From positions 1-64,000 of the forward strand of contig JAQBNH010000017.1 in the NCBI GenBank assembly GCA_028288705.1: a DNA stretch of 64,000 bases, given 5' to 3'. A program made the position numbers and the translations under genes. Shown here one piece after another: positions 46,927 through 56,081 of the stretch. The stretch comes from Ferruginibacter sp. (GTDB lineage Bacteria > Bacteroidota > Bacteroidia > Chitinophagales > Chitinophagaceae). Below the pieces are notes generated by a model that did not search any database, had not been told where the DNA came from, and worked only from the letters and a program-made list of their open reading frames with translations. Each line of letters begins with the position of its first letter. The first letter of the stretch is position 1.

Positions 46927-48045
46927 ATGAAACCTCCACGGCTTACATGGATTGATTATGCACGGGGTATCGCGATCATCCTCGTTGTCTACCGTCATAA
47001 TTTTGAAGGATTGAAAGAGTCTGGTGTTCCGGTGGATCATTATATGTTCCTCGAATACCTGAACATCTTTTTCTTCAGTTTTCGTATGCCATTATTCTTC
47101 ATTATCTCCGGCATTTTTGTTGCCGGCAGTTTGCAGAAAAGAGGCCTGCCAAACTTTGTAGAAACGAAAATGAGGAGTATCCTCTATCCATATTTTTTGT
47201 GGGGCTTCTTGCAACTTAGTTTGCAGATGGTTTTCTCAAAATATACCAATGGCCATCCAACGCCGGAATCCTATTTACATCTTTTTTACCTACCCCGCGA
47301 GATCGCACAATTCTGGTATTTATATGCATTGTTCAATGTATCTGTGTTGTATGCGTTCGCGAAGCAGGTACTTAAACTTTCCGTCCGCTACCAGCTGATG
47401 ATCGGGTTGGCCGCTTTTTATATTTCTTCCCTACTGTACCAAAAAAGTATTAATGTAGGTTTCGTGAGTGATATCCTGCATAATTATATTTTTTACGCGA
47501 TTGGTGATGCGATCAGCCGGGTGATTACAGACAGGAAAAATTTTAAGTGGTTCGAATCTGGAAAATTATTGTCAGCCATGCTGTTGCCATTTATCCTCGC
47601 ACAGGCATATTTTCTTTGGGCGAATCTGGATCATGCCAATGCAAAATATATGTTTGTAGAATATTACCAGCCCTTTGCTTTCCTGCTGATTGCTATTGTA
47701 GGTTGTGCTTTCATCATCAATCTTACATTCGTAATGCAACGGGTAAAGATCCTGAATTGGCTGCCTGAGCTTGGTCGTCATTCACTTTATATTTATGTTT
47801 CGCACGTGATTATTTTCGCCTGCGTGAGAATCATCCTGACAAAATTCCTTGGCGTGACCAATGTGCCGCTGATCCTGATCTCTGGCATTACTGCGGGATT
47901 GATCGGCCCCATCATTTTGTATAAACTTGCCGTTAAATTTAATATGCGCTGGATATTTACGTTAGAGAAAGAAGACAAAAAAGAATCAACACACACTTTT
48001 ATTAAACCTGTAGCCAGCAGCGCGTCCCTGGAGAACAATCGCTAA
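46927..48045 (+). CDS. Acyltransferase 3 family membrane protein (OafA/YrhL-like)
   Basis: 372 residues from the ATG at 46927; the TTG at 46921 adds two and is less likely. About ten hydrophobic helices. The N-terminus R-L-x-W-I-D-Y-A-R-G-I-A-I-I-L-V-V-Y-R-H carries the Arg and the catalytic His of the family, and R-M-P-L-F-F-I-I-S-G follows. These enzymes O-acetylate or succinylate surface sugars at the inner membrane. It lies 15 bp after the Wzz-like gene and 2 bp before the flippase gene. Confidence 0.9.
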   Translation: MKPPRLTWIDYARGIAIILVVYRHNFEGLKESGVPVDHYMFLEYLNIFFFSFRMPLFFIISGIFVAGSLQKRGLPNFVETKMRSILYPYFLWGFLQLSLQMVFSKYTNGHPTPESYLHLFYLPREIAQFWYLYALFNVSVLYAFAKQVLKLSVRYQLMIGLAAFYISSLLYQKSINVGFVSDILHNYIFYAIGDAISRVITDRKNFKWFESGKLLSAMLLPFILAQAYFLWANLDHANAKYMFVEYYQPFAFLLIAIVGCAFIINLTFVMQRVKILNWLPELGRHSLYIYVSHVIIFACVRIILTKFLGVTNVPLILISGITAGLIGPIILYKLAVKFNMRWIFTLEKEDKKESTHTFIKPVASSASLENNR

Positions 48046-48047
48046 GT

Positions 48048-49400
48048 ATGTCCACTACAGCAAAATACCAGGGCTGGATCCATTCGGGTTTTTTCAGCGG
48101 GTTACAAAAATTATCCGTGCCATTATCGGGATTACTTGTCACGATGATCCTGGCGAAACGCGCTTTAACGAAAGAGGAAATGGGGGTGTGGGCCATGTTC
48201 ATGACGATCACGTCTATTATCGAACTGATCAGGCAGGGATTGGTGAAAACTTCCCTGATCAAATTTATTAACCACAGTTTACCTGAAGAAGAAAAATATG
48301 TCTTGAGTGCCGCCCTGTTTATCAATGCGTTTATCACGATTGTAACGGCTATCCTGATGTTCATTTTTACGCCTTATATCGCAACGCTGTTGAAAGCTCC
48401 TGAGCTAAAAAGTATGTTGTATATTTTACAGGCCGGCATGCTGATAATGATTCCCTTCTCCCATTTCGAATGGCTGATGTACGGTAAAATGCAATTCAAG
48501 GGGTTATTCTGGACATATCTTTTTCGGCAAGGCGCAACGCTCTTGTTTGTTTTTCTTGTTTACCTTTTTGAAAAGAAAGTGTCACTAAATATGCTTGTGA
48601 TTATTTACGATGCGTGCCTGCTGATCGGAGTGATCGTATCCTATCGTTTCGTACGGCCATTTTTAAAAAGTGGTTTAGCGATAACGAAAGAATGGGTGCT
48701 CAAATTATTAAGTTTTGGCAAGTATGTTTTTGCGTCTGGTTTAAGCACGCTTGTATTTCGCACGGCTGATCAAATGATGCTCTCTCCATTATTAGGAACA
48801 ACTGTTTTCAATGCTTCTCAGAATATAGCGATGCGATTTGTTAATCTCTCAGATTTGCCTTCACAAACGTTAGGGGATATTCTTTTTCCAAAAAGTTCCA
48901 GCCGCGAAGCCAGTAGCAATCCATCGATGATAAAATATTATTACGAAAAAACCGTAGGTGCTTCCTTATGTTTTGTTTTGCCGCTCGTCTTGTTCGTGTT
49001 GCTTTTTCCCAAATTAATTATCATTGTTTTGGCAGGGCCGGAATATTATGATGCGATCCCATACCTGCAACTGATTTCCGTTACCTGTATTTATCTCGCG
49101 TTTCTGAAGCAATACGGCGTCATCATGGATTCTACGGGAAAGCCGAACCTAAACCTGATGGCCATAACTTTTATCGCCATCATCCACGTAAGCTTTACAT
49201 ATTTTTTCATCAAATATTTTCATTTCCTCGGTGCAGGCTATGCGTTGCTTTGTTCGCATACTGTTGGTTTTTTATTGACACAATATTTACTGAATAAACT
49301 GTACAATATAAATTTTCTGAATTGTTTTAAATATGCATTCCAGTTTTATCCTGAATTTTATAAAATTATAATCAGTAAACTGCCATGGAGAAAGCGTTGA
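48048..49400 (+). CDS. Wzx-like polysaccharide flippase (MATE/MOP superfamily)
   Basis: 450 residues with about 12-14 hydrophobic helices and a few charged loops (L-A-K-R-A-L-T-K-E-E-M-G-V-W-A early, R-T-A-D-Q-M-M-L-S-P-L in the middle). This is the usual pattern of oligosaccharide flippases, which turn lipid-linked repeat units to the periplasmic face. It overlaps the next glycosyltransferase gene by 16 bp. Its partner polymerase is probably the ligase/polymerase-like protein encoded at 50722-52221. Confidence 0.88.
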   Translation: MSTTAKYQGWIHSGFFSGLQKLSVPLSGLLVTMILAKRALTKEEMGVWAMFMTITSIIELIRQGLVKTSLIKFINHSLPEEEKYVLSAALFINAFITIVTAILMFIFTPYIATLLKAPELKSMLYILQAGMLIMIPFSHFEWLMYGKMQFKGLFWTYLFRQGATLLFVFLVYLFEKKVSLNMLVIIYDACLLIGVIVSYRFVRPFLKSGLAITKEWVLKLLSFGKYVFASGLSTLVFRTADQMMLSPLLGTTVFNASQNIAMRFVNLSDLPSQTLGDILFPKSSSREASSNPSMIKYYYEKTVGASLCFVLPLVLFVLLFPKLIIIVLAGPEYYDAIPYLQLISVTCIYLAFLKQYGVIMDSTGKPNLNLMAITFIAIIHVSFTYFFIKYFHFLGAGYALLCSHTVGFLLTQYLLNKLYNINFLNCFKYAFQFYPEFYKIIISKLPWRKR

Positions 49401-50596
49401 TCAATAGCCGCGATTTTATCATGTTTGGATTACAGCCGTGGGATATTGAGATCGGCAGTAATTTTAAAAATATGGCCGAAGAGATTTCGCGCCACAATCG
49501 TGTGTTGTACGTGAACCGTCCCCTGGATCGCATCAGCTATTATAAGAACAAAAAAAATGCAAAAGTTCAGGCACGGATCAAAAGCATCCGTTCAGGTGAA
49601 AATGTTCTGGCTGTTGTTAAACAGAATTTGTGGGCGTTTAATCCGCGCACAATTTTGGAATCCATCAACTGGATGCCGCCAGGCTTTTTATACAAATTCT
49701 TCAATCGGAGAAATAGTAAGAAACTGGCGATTGAAATAAAGAAAGCAGCGGCTGATCTTGGGTTTGAAAATCCGGTTTTACTGGTCGACAATGACTTTTT
49801 TCATGGCCTTTACCTGAAAGAGTTTTTACAGCCTGATCTGTTCATTCATTATATCCGGGACTATTTGCTATCGCAGGACTATTTTGTAAAACATGGTAAG
49901 ATTTCTGAGCCCGGCATTATGAAAAAAGCGGATGCAGTTGCGGCCAATTCGCAATACCTCGCCAATTATGCCGGACAGTACAACAGCAACACGGCCGATA
50001 TTGGCCAGGGTTGCGACGTCGACGATTTCCTGGTGAAACCTGCAGTGGTGCCTGAAGATATTGCAGGCATACAAAAACCGGTGATCGGGTATTGCGGCTC
50101 TCTTACCTCAACCCGGCTGGATATTGAGTTGTTACAAAATATTGCAGCGGAAAAGCCGGAATGGAGTATTGTGCTTGTTGGACCGGAAGATGATCGTTTT
50201 AAATCATCGTCTCTTCATCAATTACCTAATGTTCATTTCCTCGGCGGAAAATCCCCATCAGAATTACCGGCATATATCCATGCTTTTGATGTATGTATTA
50301 ATCCGCAGCTGTTGAACCAAATGACGATTGGCAATTATCCCCGCAAGGTAGATGAGTATCTCGCAGCAGGGAAGCCTGTTGTAGCTACGAAAACAGAAAC
50401 GATGAAGATCTTTGGTGACCTGAGTTTTTTGTGCGAAGGGAAAGATGAATATATCGCGGCATTAAGCAAAGCCATAGCAGTAAGTAATGATCCCATCCTG
50501 GTAGAAAAAAGAACAACACTAGGTAAATCCCATACATGGACGGCCTCTGTAGAAGCCCTGTACAAACTGATCTTAAAAACAACACATCATGCGTAA
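49385..50596 (+). CDS. Glycosyltransferase, GT-B fold (GT4-like)
   Basis: 403 residues. The C-terminal half has I-G-Y-C-G-S-L-T-S-T-R, V-L-V-G-P-E-D, Y-I-H-A-F-D-V-C-I-N-P and K-V-D-E-Y-L-A-A-G-K-P-V-V-A-T, typical of GT4-like donor-binding domains, although the first Glu of the E-x7-E motif is not clear. The N-terminal part (F-I-M-F-G-L-Q-P-W-D-I-E-I-G-S-N) resembles exopolysaccharide-cluster glycosyltransferases in Bacteroidota. Overlaps the flippase gene (16 bp) and the 43-aa membrane protein gene (8 bp). Confidence 0.85.
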   Translation: MEKALINSRDFIMFGLQPWDIEIGSNFKNMAEEISRHNRVLYVNRPLDRISYYKNKKNAKVQARIKSIRSGENVLAVVKQNLWAFNPRTILESINWMPPGFLYKFFNRRNSKKLAIEIKKAAADLGFENPVLLVDNDFFHGLYLKEFLQPDLFIHYIRDYLLSQDYFVKHGKISEPGIMKKADAVAANSQYLANYAGQYNSNTADIGQGCDVDDFLVKPAVVPEDIAGIQKPVIGYCGSLTSTRLDIELLQNIAAEKPEWSIVLVGPEDDRFKSSSLHQLPNVHFLGGKSPSELPAYIHAFDVCINPQLLNQMTIGNYPRKVDEYLAAGKPVVATKTETMKIFGDLSFLCEGKDEYIAALSKAIAVSNDPILVEKRTTLGKSHTWTASVEALYKLILKTTHHA

Positions 50597-50720
50597 ACAA
50601 GACGAGGAATTTGAACAGGACGCGGAGGATACGCAAACATCGAATGCCACACAAGTGATCGCGCTCGTTTTTGTTACTATCGTGATGGTTTTTCTATATA
50701 TAAAAATTATTTTCTTTTAA
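50589..50720 (+). CDS. 43-aa single-pass membrane protein
   Basis: Starts with ATG at 50589, overlapping the end of the glycosyltransferase gene by 8 bp, and stops at 50718-50720, one base before the start of the next gene. The translation opens with an acidic segment (M-R-K-Q-D-E-E-F-E-Q-D-A-E-D, residues 1-14), followed by a hydrophobic helix (V-I-A-L-V-F-V-T-I-V-M-V-F-L-Y-I, ~23-38) and ends K-I-I-F-F. The tight packing and the charge/hydrophobic pattern suggest a real translationally coupled gene. It may help assemble or regulate the neighbouring ligase/polymerase or flippase. No family is recognised. Confidence 0.7.
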   Translation: MRKQDEEFEQDAEDTQTSNATQVIALVFVTIVMVFLYIKIIFF

Positions 50721-50721
50721 T

Positions 50722-52221
50722 ATGGGTTCAACCGGACATACAACTTTTGGCTTACGCAACTGGCTCGGCAGGGAAATCCTTGCCAAGCGGCTGGGTTCCC
50801 CATTGGGCATTATTGTCCTTTCATTGATTGCTGTCGCTGCTGCATTTCTTGCGGCCAAAGGTTTAGCAGTTCTTACGTTTGCCATTGTAGGGATGTTGAT
50901 CGGTTGCCTCGTAGTGTATTGTTGTATTTTCTATCCGCTGAAGGCTTATTACCTCGTTATTGTAATCGCCTTCTTTGCATTTTATCCCAACCGGATCCTC
51001 GACAAAGAACTTCCGATCAGCACCTTCATTGAGATCCTTGTACTTTTTCTATTTATCGGTACTTACTGGAAAGGCAAGGCAGATATCAACCATAAAGGCC
51101 ACTTGTTGGGAACGGCGATTAGTATCTTCCTGGTGATAAACATCCTGTTTTTTATTGTGGAGTTATTTAATCCCAGCATGGGAACGCCTGCAGGATGGTT
51201 CTTTAACAGCAAGCGTTATTCCGTTTATATACTTTTTTATGTGATCTCTTACCGGCTGATCAATACGCCCGATCGTTTCAGGTACTTCTTAAAGTTTTGG
51301 GTGATCATGTCGTTTATCACCGCTGCATATGGTTGTTACCAGCAATGGTTTGGGTTGCTGCCTTTCGAATTAAATTATCTCAGGAACGATCCGCACGAAT
51401 TCGCCTTGTTATTCCAGGGTGGTGTGATCCGTAAGTTTTCTTTCCTTGATGGTGTGGTAACCTTTGGTAATCTTTCGGGATCGATGGCCGTGCTCACAGT
51501 TATTCTCGCAATGAATGAAAAAGTGAAAAAGCGAAAACGGCAATTGTTTTTCATCACCTGGATTTTATTCCTCGGCATGTCTTATTCCGGCACACGTACA
51601 ACAACAATCATGATGCCTGCAGGGATTGCGCTGTATGTGTTAACCACGCTACGTAATAAAGCAACATTGCTCACAATGTTTGTTACTATCATGGCCGTGA
51701 TGTTCGTGATGTTTGCGCCCATTGATAATCCTACGCTAAACAGGATGCGCTCCACCTTTGATTCTAAAGATGAATCACTAAACGTGCGCGAAATGAACAG
51801 GCATTTCATCCAGCCTTATATTCATGCACATCCTTTGGGCGGCGGGGTGGCAACTTCGGGAGTAGAAGGAACGCGGTTTAATCCAACACACCCACTTGCC
51901 GGTTTTCCGCCGGATAGTGGGTTACTAAAACTGGCTTTAGATATGGGCTGGCTCGGTCTTGCCATTACCATGCTCTTTTATCTCGTAATTCTTTATACCG
52001 GGATTCAATATTATTTCAGGTTGCGTAGCCCGGAATACCGAAAATACACGGTCGCAATAACAGCCTGCTTGTTTTCTATCATGGTGACGTTATACGCGCA
52101 GGTATCCATCGGCCAGATTCCGAACGCATTTTTCTTTTATGCAGTGATCGCATTATATAAACGGATGCTGGAGTTTGATGAGCGCGAGCGGCTCGGCATC
52201 CCGTATTTGCCTTCGTTATAA
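50722..52221 (+). CDS. O-antigen ligase/polymerase-like membrane protein (Wzy_C family)
   Basis: 499 residues with about 11-12 hydrophobic helices and a large periplasmic loop containing H-P-L-G-G-G-V (about 371-377), the Wzy_C-type signature, with N-P-T-H-P-L and P-P-D-S-G-L-L-K just after. Such proteins polymerise or ligate lipid-linked glycans in the periplasm. The gene context with a Wzx-like flippase and Wzz-like protein favours the polymerase role. It starts 1 bp after the 43-aa membrane protein. Confidence 0.87.
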   Translation: MGSTGHTTFGLRNWLGREILAKRLGSPLGIIVLSLIAVAAAFLAAKGLAVLTFAIVGMLIGCLVVYCCIFYPLKAYYLVIVIAFFAFYPNRILDKELPISTFIEILVLFLFIGTYWKGKADINHKGHLLGTAISIFLVINILFFIVELFNPSMGTPAGWFFNSKRYSVYILFYVISYRLINTPDRFRYFLKFWVIMSFITAAYGCYQQWFGLLPFELNYLRNDPHEFALLFQGGVIRKFSFLDGVVTFGNLSGSMAVLTVILAMNEKVKKRKRQLFFITWILFLGMSYSGTRTTTIMMPAGIALYVLTTLRNKATLLTMFVTIMAVMFVMFAPIDNPTLNRMRSTFDSKDESLNVREMNRHFIQPYIHAHPLGGGVATSGVEGTRFNPTHPLAGFPPDSGLLKLALDMGWLGLAITMLFYLVILYTGIQYYFRLRSPEYRKYTVAITACLFSIMVTLYAQVSIGQIPNAFFFYAVIALYKRMLEFDERERLGIPYLPSL

Positions 52222-52250
52222 AGGTTATAGAATTAGTGCCGGGAGCACTA

Positions 52251-52258
52251 TATCTTTG
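52251..52258 (+). promoter_or_regulatory. Putative -7 box (TATCTTTG) before the TolC-like gene
   Basis: An exact TAnnTTTG match 29 bp before the ATG of the TolC-like gene, in the 66-bp gap after the ligase gene. A -33 TTG box at correct spacing is not seen, so the call is tentative. Confidence 0.45.
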
Positions 52259-52287
52259 TAACCTGACCCGATGTTAAATTTACTTTT

Positions 52288-53037
52288 ATGAAACTACTTT
52301 TCTTGATTATTGGAATAAGCTGCGGCAGCCAGCAATTGTTCGCACAAAGCCTGGCCAAAATTCCGGATTCAGTGCGGGCGAAAATGGACAATTTTAATAA
52401 CGTAACACCTAAGGCTCCAACAGTCGACGTGACAGATGAGGCATGGATCAAAGCACGGCTGGTGAAACTGGCGATGGAAAATCCAGAATTAATTGCTGCG
52501 GATGCGAATATCAGGATCGCTGAAATTGCCCGTCAAAAAACGAACAGCAATCTTTTAAGTTCAGTGAACGTCGGTGCAAATATCAATGAGTTTGTAGTTA
52601 AGAATTCTCCGGCTGCGAGTTTCTTTCCTAAATATAATGTTGGTGTGAGCATTCCCCTGGATCTGTTCGCAAAAAATAAAGCGGCTAAACAAACTGCGGA
52701 TGAACTGATCACCGTAAACCAGGCGAATAAGGACCTGCAGGTGAAGCAGATCAAAATGGAAGTATTGATCCGTTACGAAAATTACAAAGAGAAAAAAGAA
52801 TTGGTGACCTTGCAAAAGCAGGGGATGGAGGAAGATCTGGGCGCGTATGAAAGAGCGCAAAAAGATTATGCCGACGAAGCCATCACCGTAGAAGAAATGG
52901 GTCGCTTCTATAAAATCTATGTAGAGCAAAAATCAAAGCTCGTTACCCGCGAACGTGAGTACAATGTGGCGGTGATTGAGTTGGAAGATATGATCGGGAT
53001 GCCCTTGTCAAAAGCATTACAGGCCCCAACAAAATAA
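52288..53037 (+). CDS. Half-length outer membrane efflux (TolC-like) protein
   Basis: 249 residues with a signal peptide (~1-20, ending L-F-A-Q). The body resembles one TolC repeat: A-M-E-N-P-E-L-I-A-A-D-A-N-I-R-I-A-E-I-A-R-Q-K (about 70-92), a beta-strand pair (V-G-A-N-I-N-E-F ... V-G-V-S-I-P-L-D-L), then long helices (K-A-A-K-Q-T-A-D-E-L ... V-L-I-R-Y-E-N-Y-K-E-K-K). TolC family proteins are usually ~420-480 residues with two such repeats; only one is present, and no in-frame continuation exists because a reverse gene begins 1 bp later. It may form a hexameric or otherwise atypical channel for polymer export. Confidence 0.75.
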   Translation: MKLLFLIIGISCGSQQLFAQSLAKIPDSVRAKMDNFNNVTPKAPTVDVTDEAWIKARLVKLAMENPELIAADANIRIAEIARQKTNSNLLSSVNVGANINEFVVKNSPAASFFPKYNVGVSIPLDLFAKNKAAKQTADELITVNQANKDLQVKQIKMEVLIRYENYKEKKELVTLQKQGMEEDLGAYERAQKDYADEAITVEEMGRFYKIYVEQKSKLVTREREYNVAVIELEDMIGMPLSKALQAPTK

Positions 53038-53038
53038 T

Positions 53039-53983
53039 TTACTGTTTGGGTTTTATCATTTCCAGCATCAGGCTGTCCACCATCATGCTGAACTTCTTTG
53101 CACCTGTAGAATTAAGGTGATCGTCATTTTTAAAATCGTGGACATCGAATCGGCTACTTTGCTCAAAGTCTGCATAGGTCAGGTTTGGCAACGTCTTCAG
53201 GCTATCGATGTAGTGCCTTCTCCGCATATTTTTTTCAGCAATTTCGTTGGCTATATAAGTGCTGTACATCGGTGTTGACATTACGAGCAACTTCAGGTTA
53301 TGGCTTAATGCATACCTGATGATCGCATCCAGTTTCCTTCGATTGAAAGCAAAATTTTCCGGGGAATTGATCGTGTGTTTGTCTTTTAGTCGCTCTGCGG
53401 AAGTTTTCGCGAGTGCAAGCGTGTCGTAATCCAGGTCTTCCATTACGCCTGGGAAGTCGTTTAAAATAAATCCAAATTTATTGAGTTTATACCGCAGTTT
53501 GCGCGGATTCATTTCATCTATCAGTAATTTATTGAAGAAGGAAGGTTCCGACGAGTAGATTGATATCCTGTTGAGCAGGGAAACAGGGGCGAGTTCTACA
53601 TCATAAAACCTTTTATACCAGGGCAAGCGGAAGTATGCCGCGTCATTTTTTTCTTCCATCGTGTGATAATCCATTTCCAGGATCAGCAACTTTAACGCAG
53701 GTAATGTAGCGACTGTTTTAAAAAACAAAGCAGAATCCAGTTGAACATCCTGGCCAGCATTTGCCAGGTTCGCGGTTGGTATATGCAGAAATTCCGGGTT
53801 GATCGCATTTTGGTTATGGGAAGAACCCAGCACCAGCGCTTCAATAGCTCCGGCATTCTTTCGCAGGTATGCCGGCTTCGTATTAAATGTGCTTGGATAA
53901 AAAAGTATGTAGCATTCTATTCCAACCAAAAGCAGGAAGACCGGTAATAAAAACAAACACAACTTTATTAGGAAACGCCTCAT
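53039..53983 (-). CDS. Membrane-anchored SGNH-like protein paired with MBOAT
   Basis: 314 residues with an N-terminal membrane anchor (~5-28). V-L-G-S-S-H-N-Q-N (51-59) provides a candidate nucleophile Ser54 or Ser55 and D-D-H-L-N (Asp287/288, His289) a candidate Asp-His pair near the C-terminus, as in SGNH/DltD/AlgX-like acyl-transfer partners. The gene follows the MBOAT gene by 2 bp on the same strand. A two-step system is expected: the MBOAT protein moves an acyl group across the membrane and this protein attaches it to the polymer. No close named family is recognised. Confidence 0.7.
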   Translation of the reverse strand: MRRFLIKLCLFLLPVFLLLVGIECYILFYPSTFNTKPAYLRKNAGAIEALVLGSSHNQNAINPEFLHIPTANLANAGQDVQLDSALFFKTVATLPALKLLILEMDYHTMEEKNDAAYFRLPWYKRFYDVELAPVSLLNRISIYSSEPSFFNKLLIDEMNPRKLRYKLNKFGFILNDFPGVMEDLDYDTLALAKTSAERLKDKHTINSPENFAFNRRKLDAIIRYALSHNLKLLVMSTPMYSTYIANEIAEKNMRRRHYIDSLKTLPNLTYADFEQSSRFDVHDFKNDDHLNSTGAKKFSMMVDSLMLEMIKPKQ

Positions 53984-53985
53984 GA

Positions 53986-55455
53986 TTAAAATTGAAAATA
54001 AATAAATTCCTGTTCCGCGTTAGCGCTCGCAAAATAGAAGATCAGCAAGACGAGGCTATAGTAAAATGCCCATCGTACAGGCTTTGGAAAACGAAAGCCC
54101 CAGTTATATATCGCATATTGATGTTCCCGGCCCAGCCATTCTATAAAAATAAATACCGCCACTAATATCGGCAGGCCATAGCCGACCGTTTGTTTTATAA
54201 AATGCCCGGCTGAGATGTAAGTTGCTTTGTCGAACAAGCCGGTCGTCATCCGCGCAATATAATCTGCAGCATGACTTACATTTTCTGCACGGAAAAATAT
54301 CCATGCGATGACGGTTAATGAAAAAGTGATGATCATCGCAAAAAATTCCCTGGGCGTTGGAAATAATTTTCCCTGGGCAACTGTATCCAGGTTATTCCGG
54401 TTATAATTGAAAAGAATGGATGGCATGATATACAGGGCGTTTAAAAATCCCCATACGATAAATGTCCAGTTGGCGCCATGCCAGAAGCCGCTCACCAGAA
54501 AAATGATAAATGTATTGCGCACTTTCATCAACGTGCCGCCCTTACTGCCTCCAAGGGGAATGTAGAGGTAATCACGAAACCAGGTCGACAGGGAAATATG
54601 CCAGCGCCGCCAGAATTCTGCGATGTCGCGGGAAAAATAAGGGAAGGCAAAATTGCGTAACAATTCAATCCCGAAAAGGCGCGCAGTGCCCAGGGCGATA
54701 TCCGAATAGCCGGAGAAATCGCAATAGATCTGGAAAGTAAAAAACAAGGCTCCCAATACCAGTGTCGCGCCGGAATAATCGCTGGCATTGTTAAAGATCA
54801 TGTTCGCATACTGGGCGCAACTATCGGCGATCACGATCTTTTTAAACAGCCCCCAAAGGATCTGGCGTAGTCCATCGATCGCACGTGTGTAATCAAATTT
54901 TCGTTCCCGTTGAATTTGTGGAAGCAGGTGGGTCGCCCTTTCAATCGGGCCAGCCACAAGAAGCGGAAAGAAGCTCACGAAGACAGAGTAATCGATAAAG
55001 TTTTTTTCCGGCTTGATCCGTTCTTTATAAATATCGATTACATATGAAAGTCCGTGGAAGGTGTAAAAAGAAATGCCCACGGGCAAGATAACTTTCAACG
55101 TCCAGAAATTTGCATGAAAGCCCACCAGCGAAAGTGCTTCTGCAAAAGACTGGGCAAAGAAATTATAATATTTGAAAACGCCTAAAAAGCCGAGGTTGAT
55201 TCCGACGCTTAACCAAAACCAGAATTTCTTCATTGATTTCGTAGGCGCGCTGGCCATCTTCAGGCCCGTGAAATAATCAAGCAAGGTCGAGAAGATCAGC
55301 AGGAATAAAAACCGGTAGTCCCAACAGGCATAAAAAAAATAACTGGAGACGAGTAGTAAAACGTTCTGTCGTTTGTGATCGCCTTTTGTAGCAAACCAGT
55401 ACAGCAGGAAAACTATGGGTAAGAACAGGGCAAAACTCAGCGAATTAAAAAGCAT
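53986..55455 (-). CDS. MBOAT family O-acyltransferase (AlgI/DltB-like)
   Basis: 489 residues with about 10-12 hydrophobic helices. Family marks: F-Y-A-C-W-D-Y-R-F near the N-terminus, W-R-R-W-H-I-S-L-S-T-W-F-R-D-Y-L-Y-I-P-L-G-G in the middle and S-G-F-W-H-G-A-N-W with the catalytic His. These proteins acetylate alginate, teichoic acids or other secreted polymers. No alginate polymerase genes are in the window, so the acceptor is probably the polymer of this locus. The SGNH-like partner is encoded 2 bp downstream. Confidence 0.92.
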   Translation of the reverse strand: MLFNSLSFALFLPIVFLLYWFATKGDHKRQNVLLLVSSYFFYACWDYRFLFLLIFSTLLDYFTGLKMASAPTKSMKKFWFWLSVGINLGFLGVFKYYNFFAQSFAEALSLVGFHANFWTLKVILPVGISFYTFHGLSYVIDIYKERIKPEKNFIDYSVFVSFFPLLVAGPIERATHLLPQIQRERKFDYTRAIDGLRQILWGLFKKIVIADSCAQYANMIFNNASDYSGATLVLGALFFTFQIYCDFSGYSDIALGTARLFGIELLRNFAFPYFSRDIAEFWRRWHISLSTWFRDYLYIPLGGSKGGTLMKVRNTFIIFLVSGFWHGANWTFIVWGFLNALYIMPSILFNYNRNNLDTVAQGKLFPTPREFFAMIITFSLTVIAWIFFRAENVSHAADYIARMTTGLFDKATYISAGHFIKQTVGYGLPILVAVFIFIEWLGREHQYAIYNWGFRFPKPVRWAFYYSLVLLIFYFASANAEQEFIYFQF

Positions 55456-56081
55456 CCTATCTCTGTTGTCGTTTAGTAATGGTAAAAGGTGGTGGAAAAT
55501 CAGCAGCAGCCTGCCCGGATGCCGCGCTTTATTTTATCTCCTGGTTGTCAAGTTCCTAAGAAAGAAAATAAGGTCTGCAGGCGACCTTTTCAACTTTAAA
55601 AATAGAGAAAACTTTACCAACTTCAAAAATGTTCCAAAAATCCCGAAAACTGCAGCCCCACGGGTTTGTCTGTGGGGATAATATTGTGGAAAATTTTTCT
55701 GTTACAACAATGCATTCAATATGAAGAAGTTACTATCCGGCCGTGAAAAAAAACGGTGGGATTCAGTGTGGAATAGTGTTTTGATAGTATATTTACAACG
55801 AGACGATCGTTTCACACTCCCTCATAATCCTTTTCCTTTTTTGAACGCGTTTAGATTTCAGTGCCATATTATTTTGGTCTGATTTTTGAGAAACGCCGGC
55901 AACCAGAATTATGCCGAACGAAAAAACCTACCGTTGCATGCCTTGAAAGAATATGCGAATATTTTTTCACAGACAAATAGAATGAAATGACCAAGACCAT
56001 TTACTGTTTGATTAAGGTGGCTTCAGATGAAAAAACCGTTTTAATTTTTGATCAATCCAATAATCAGAACACGCCTTCGTG
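55456..56081. promoter_or_regulatory. Long divergent intergenic region upstream of hydrolase 3
   Basis: About 625 bp without a credible gene, holding the divergent promoters of the MBOAT gene and the 2050-aa hydrolase gene. The forward ORF at 55415-55681 starts inside the MBOAT gene and has no domain-like content. No exact TAnnTTTG box, terminator or long repeat is evident. The distance suggests a long leader or distal regulation for the giant gene. Confidence 0.5.

Noticed and set aside
53986-55455. Alginate biosynthesis cluster (AlgI-like MBOAT next to alginate genes)
   Set aside because: No Alg8/Alg44/AlgG/AlgK-like genes are present; the MBOAT belongs to the Wzx/Wzz-type locus and the alginate genes are degradative.
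55415-55681. Forward 88-codon ORF at the MBOAT start
   Set aside because: It begins inside the MBOAT gene on the opposite strand and has no features beyond chance composition.
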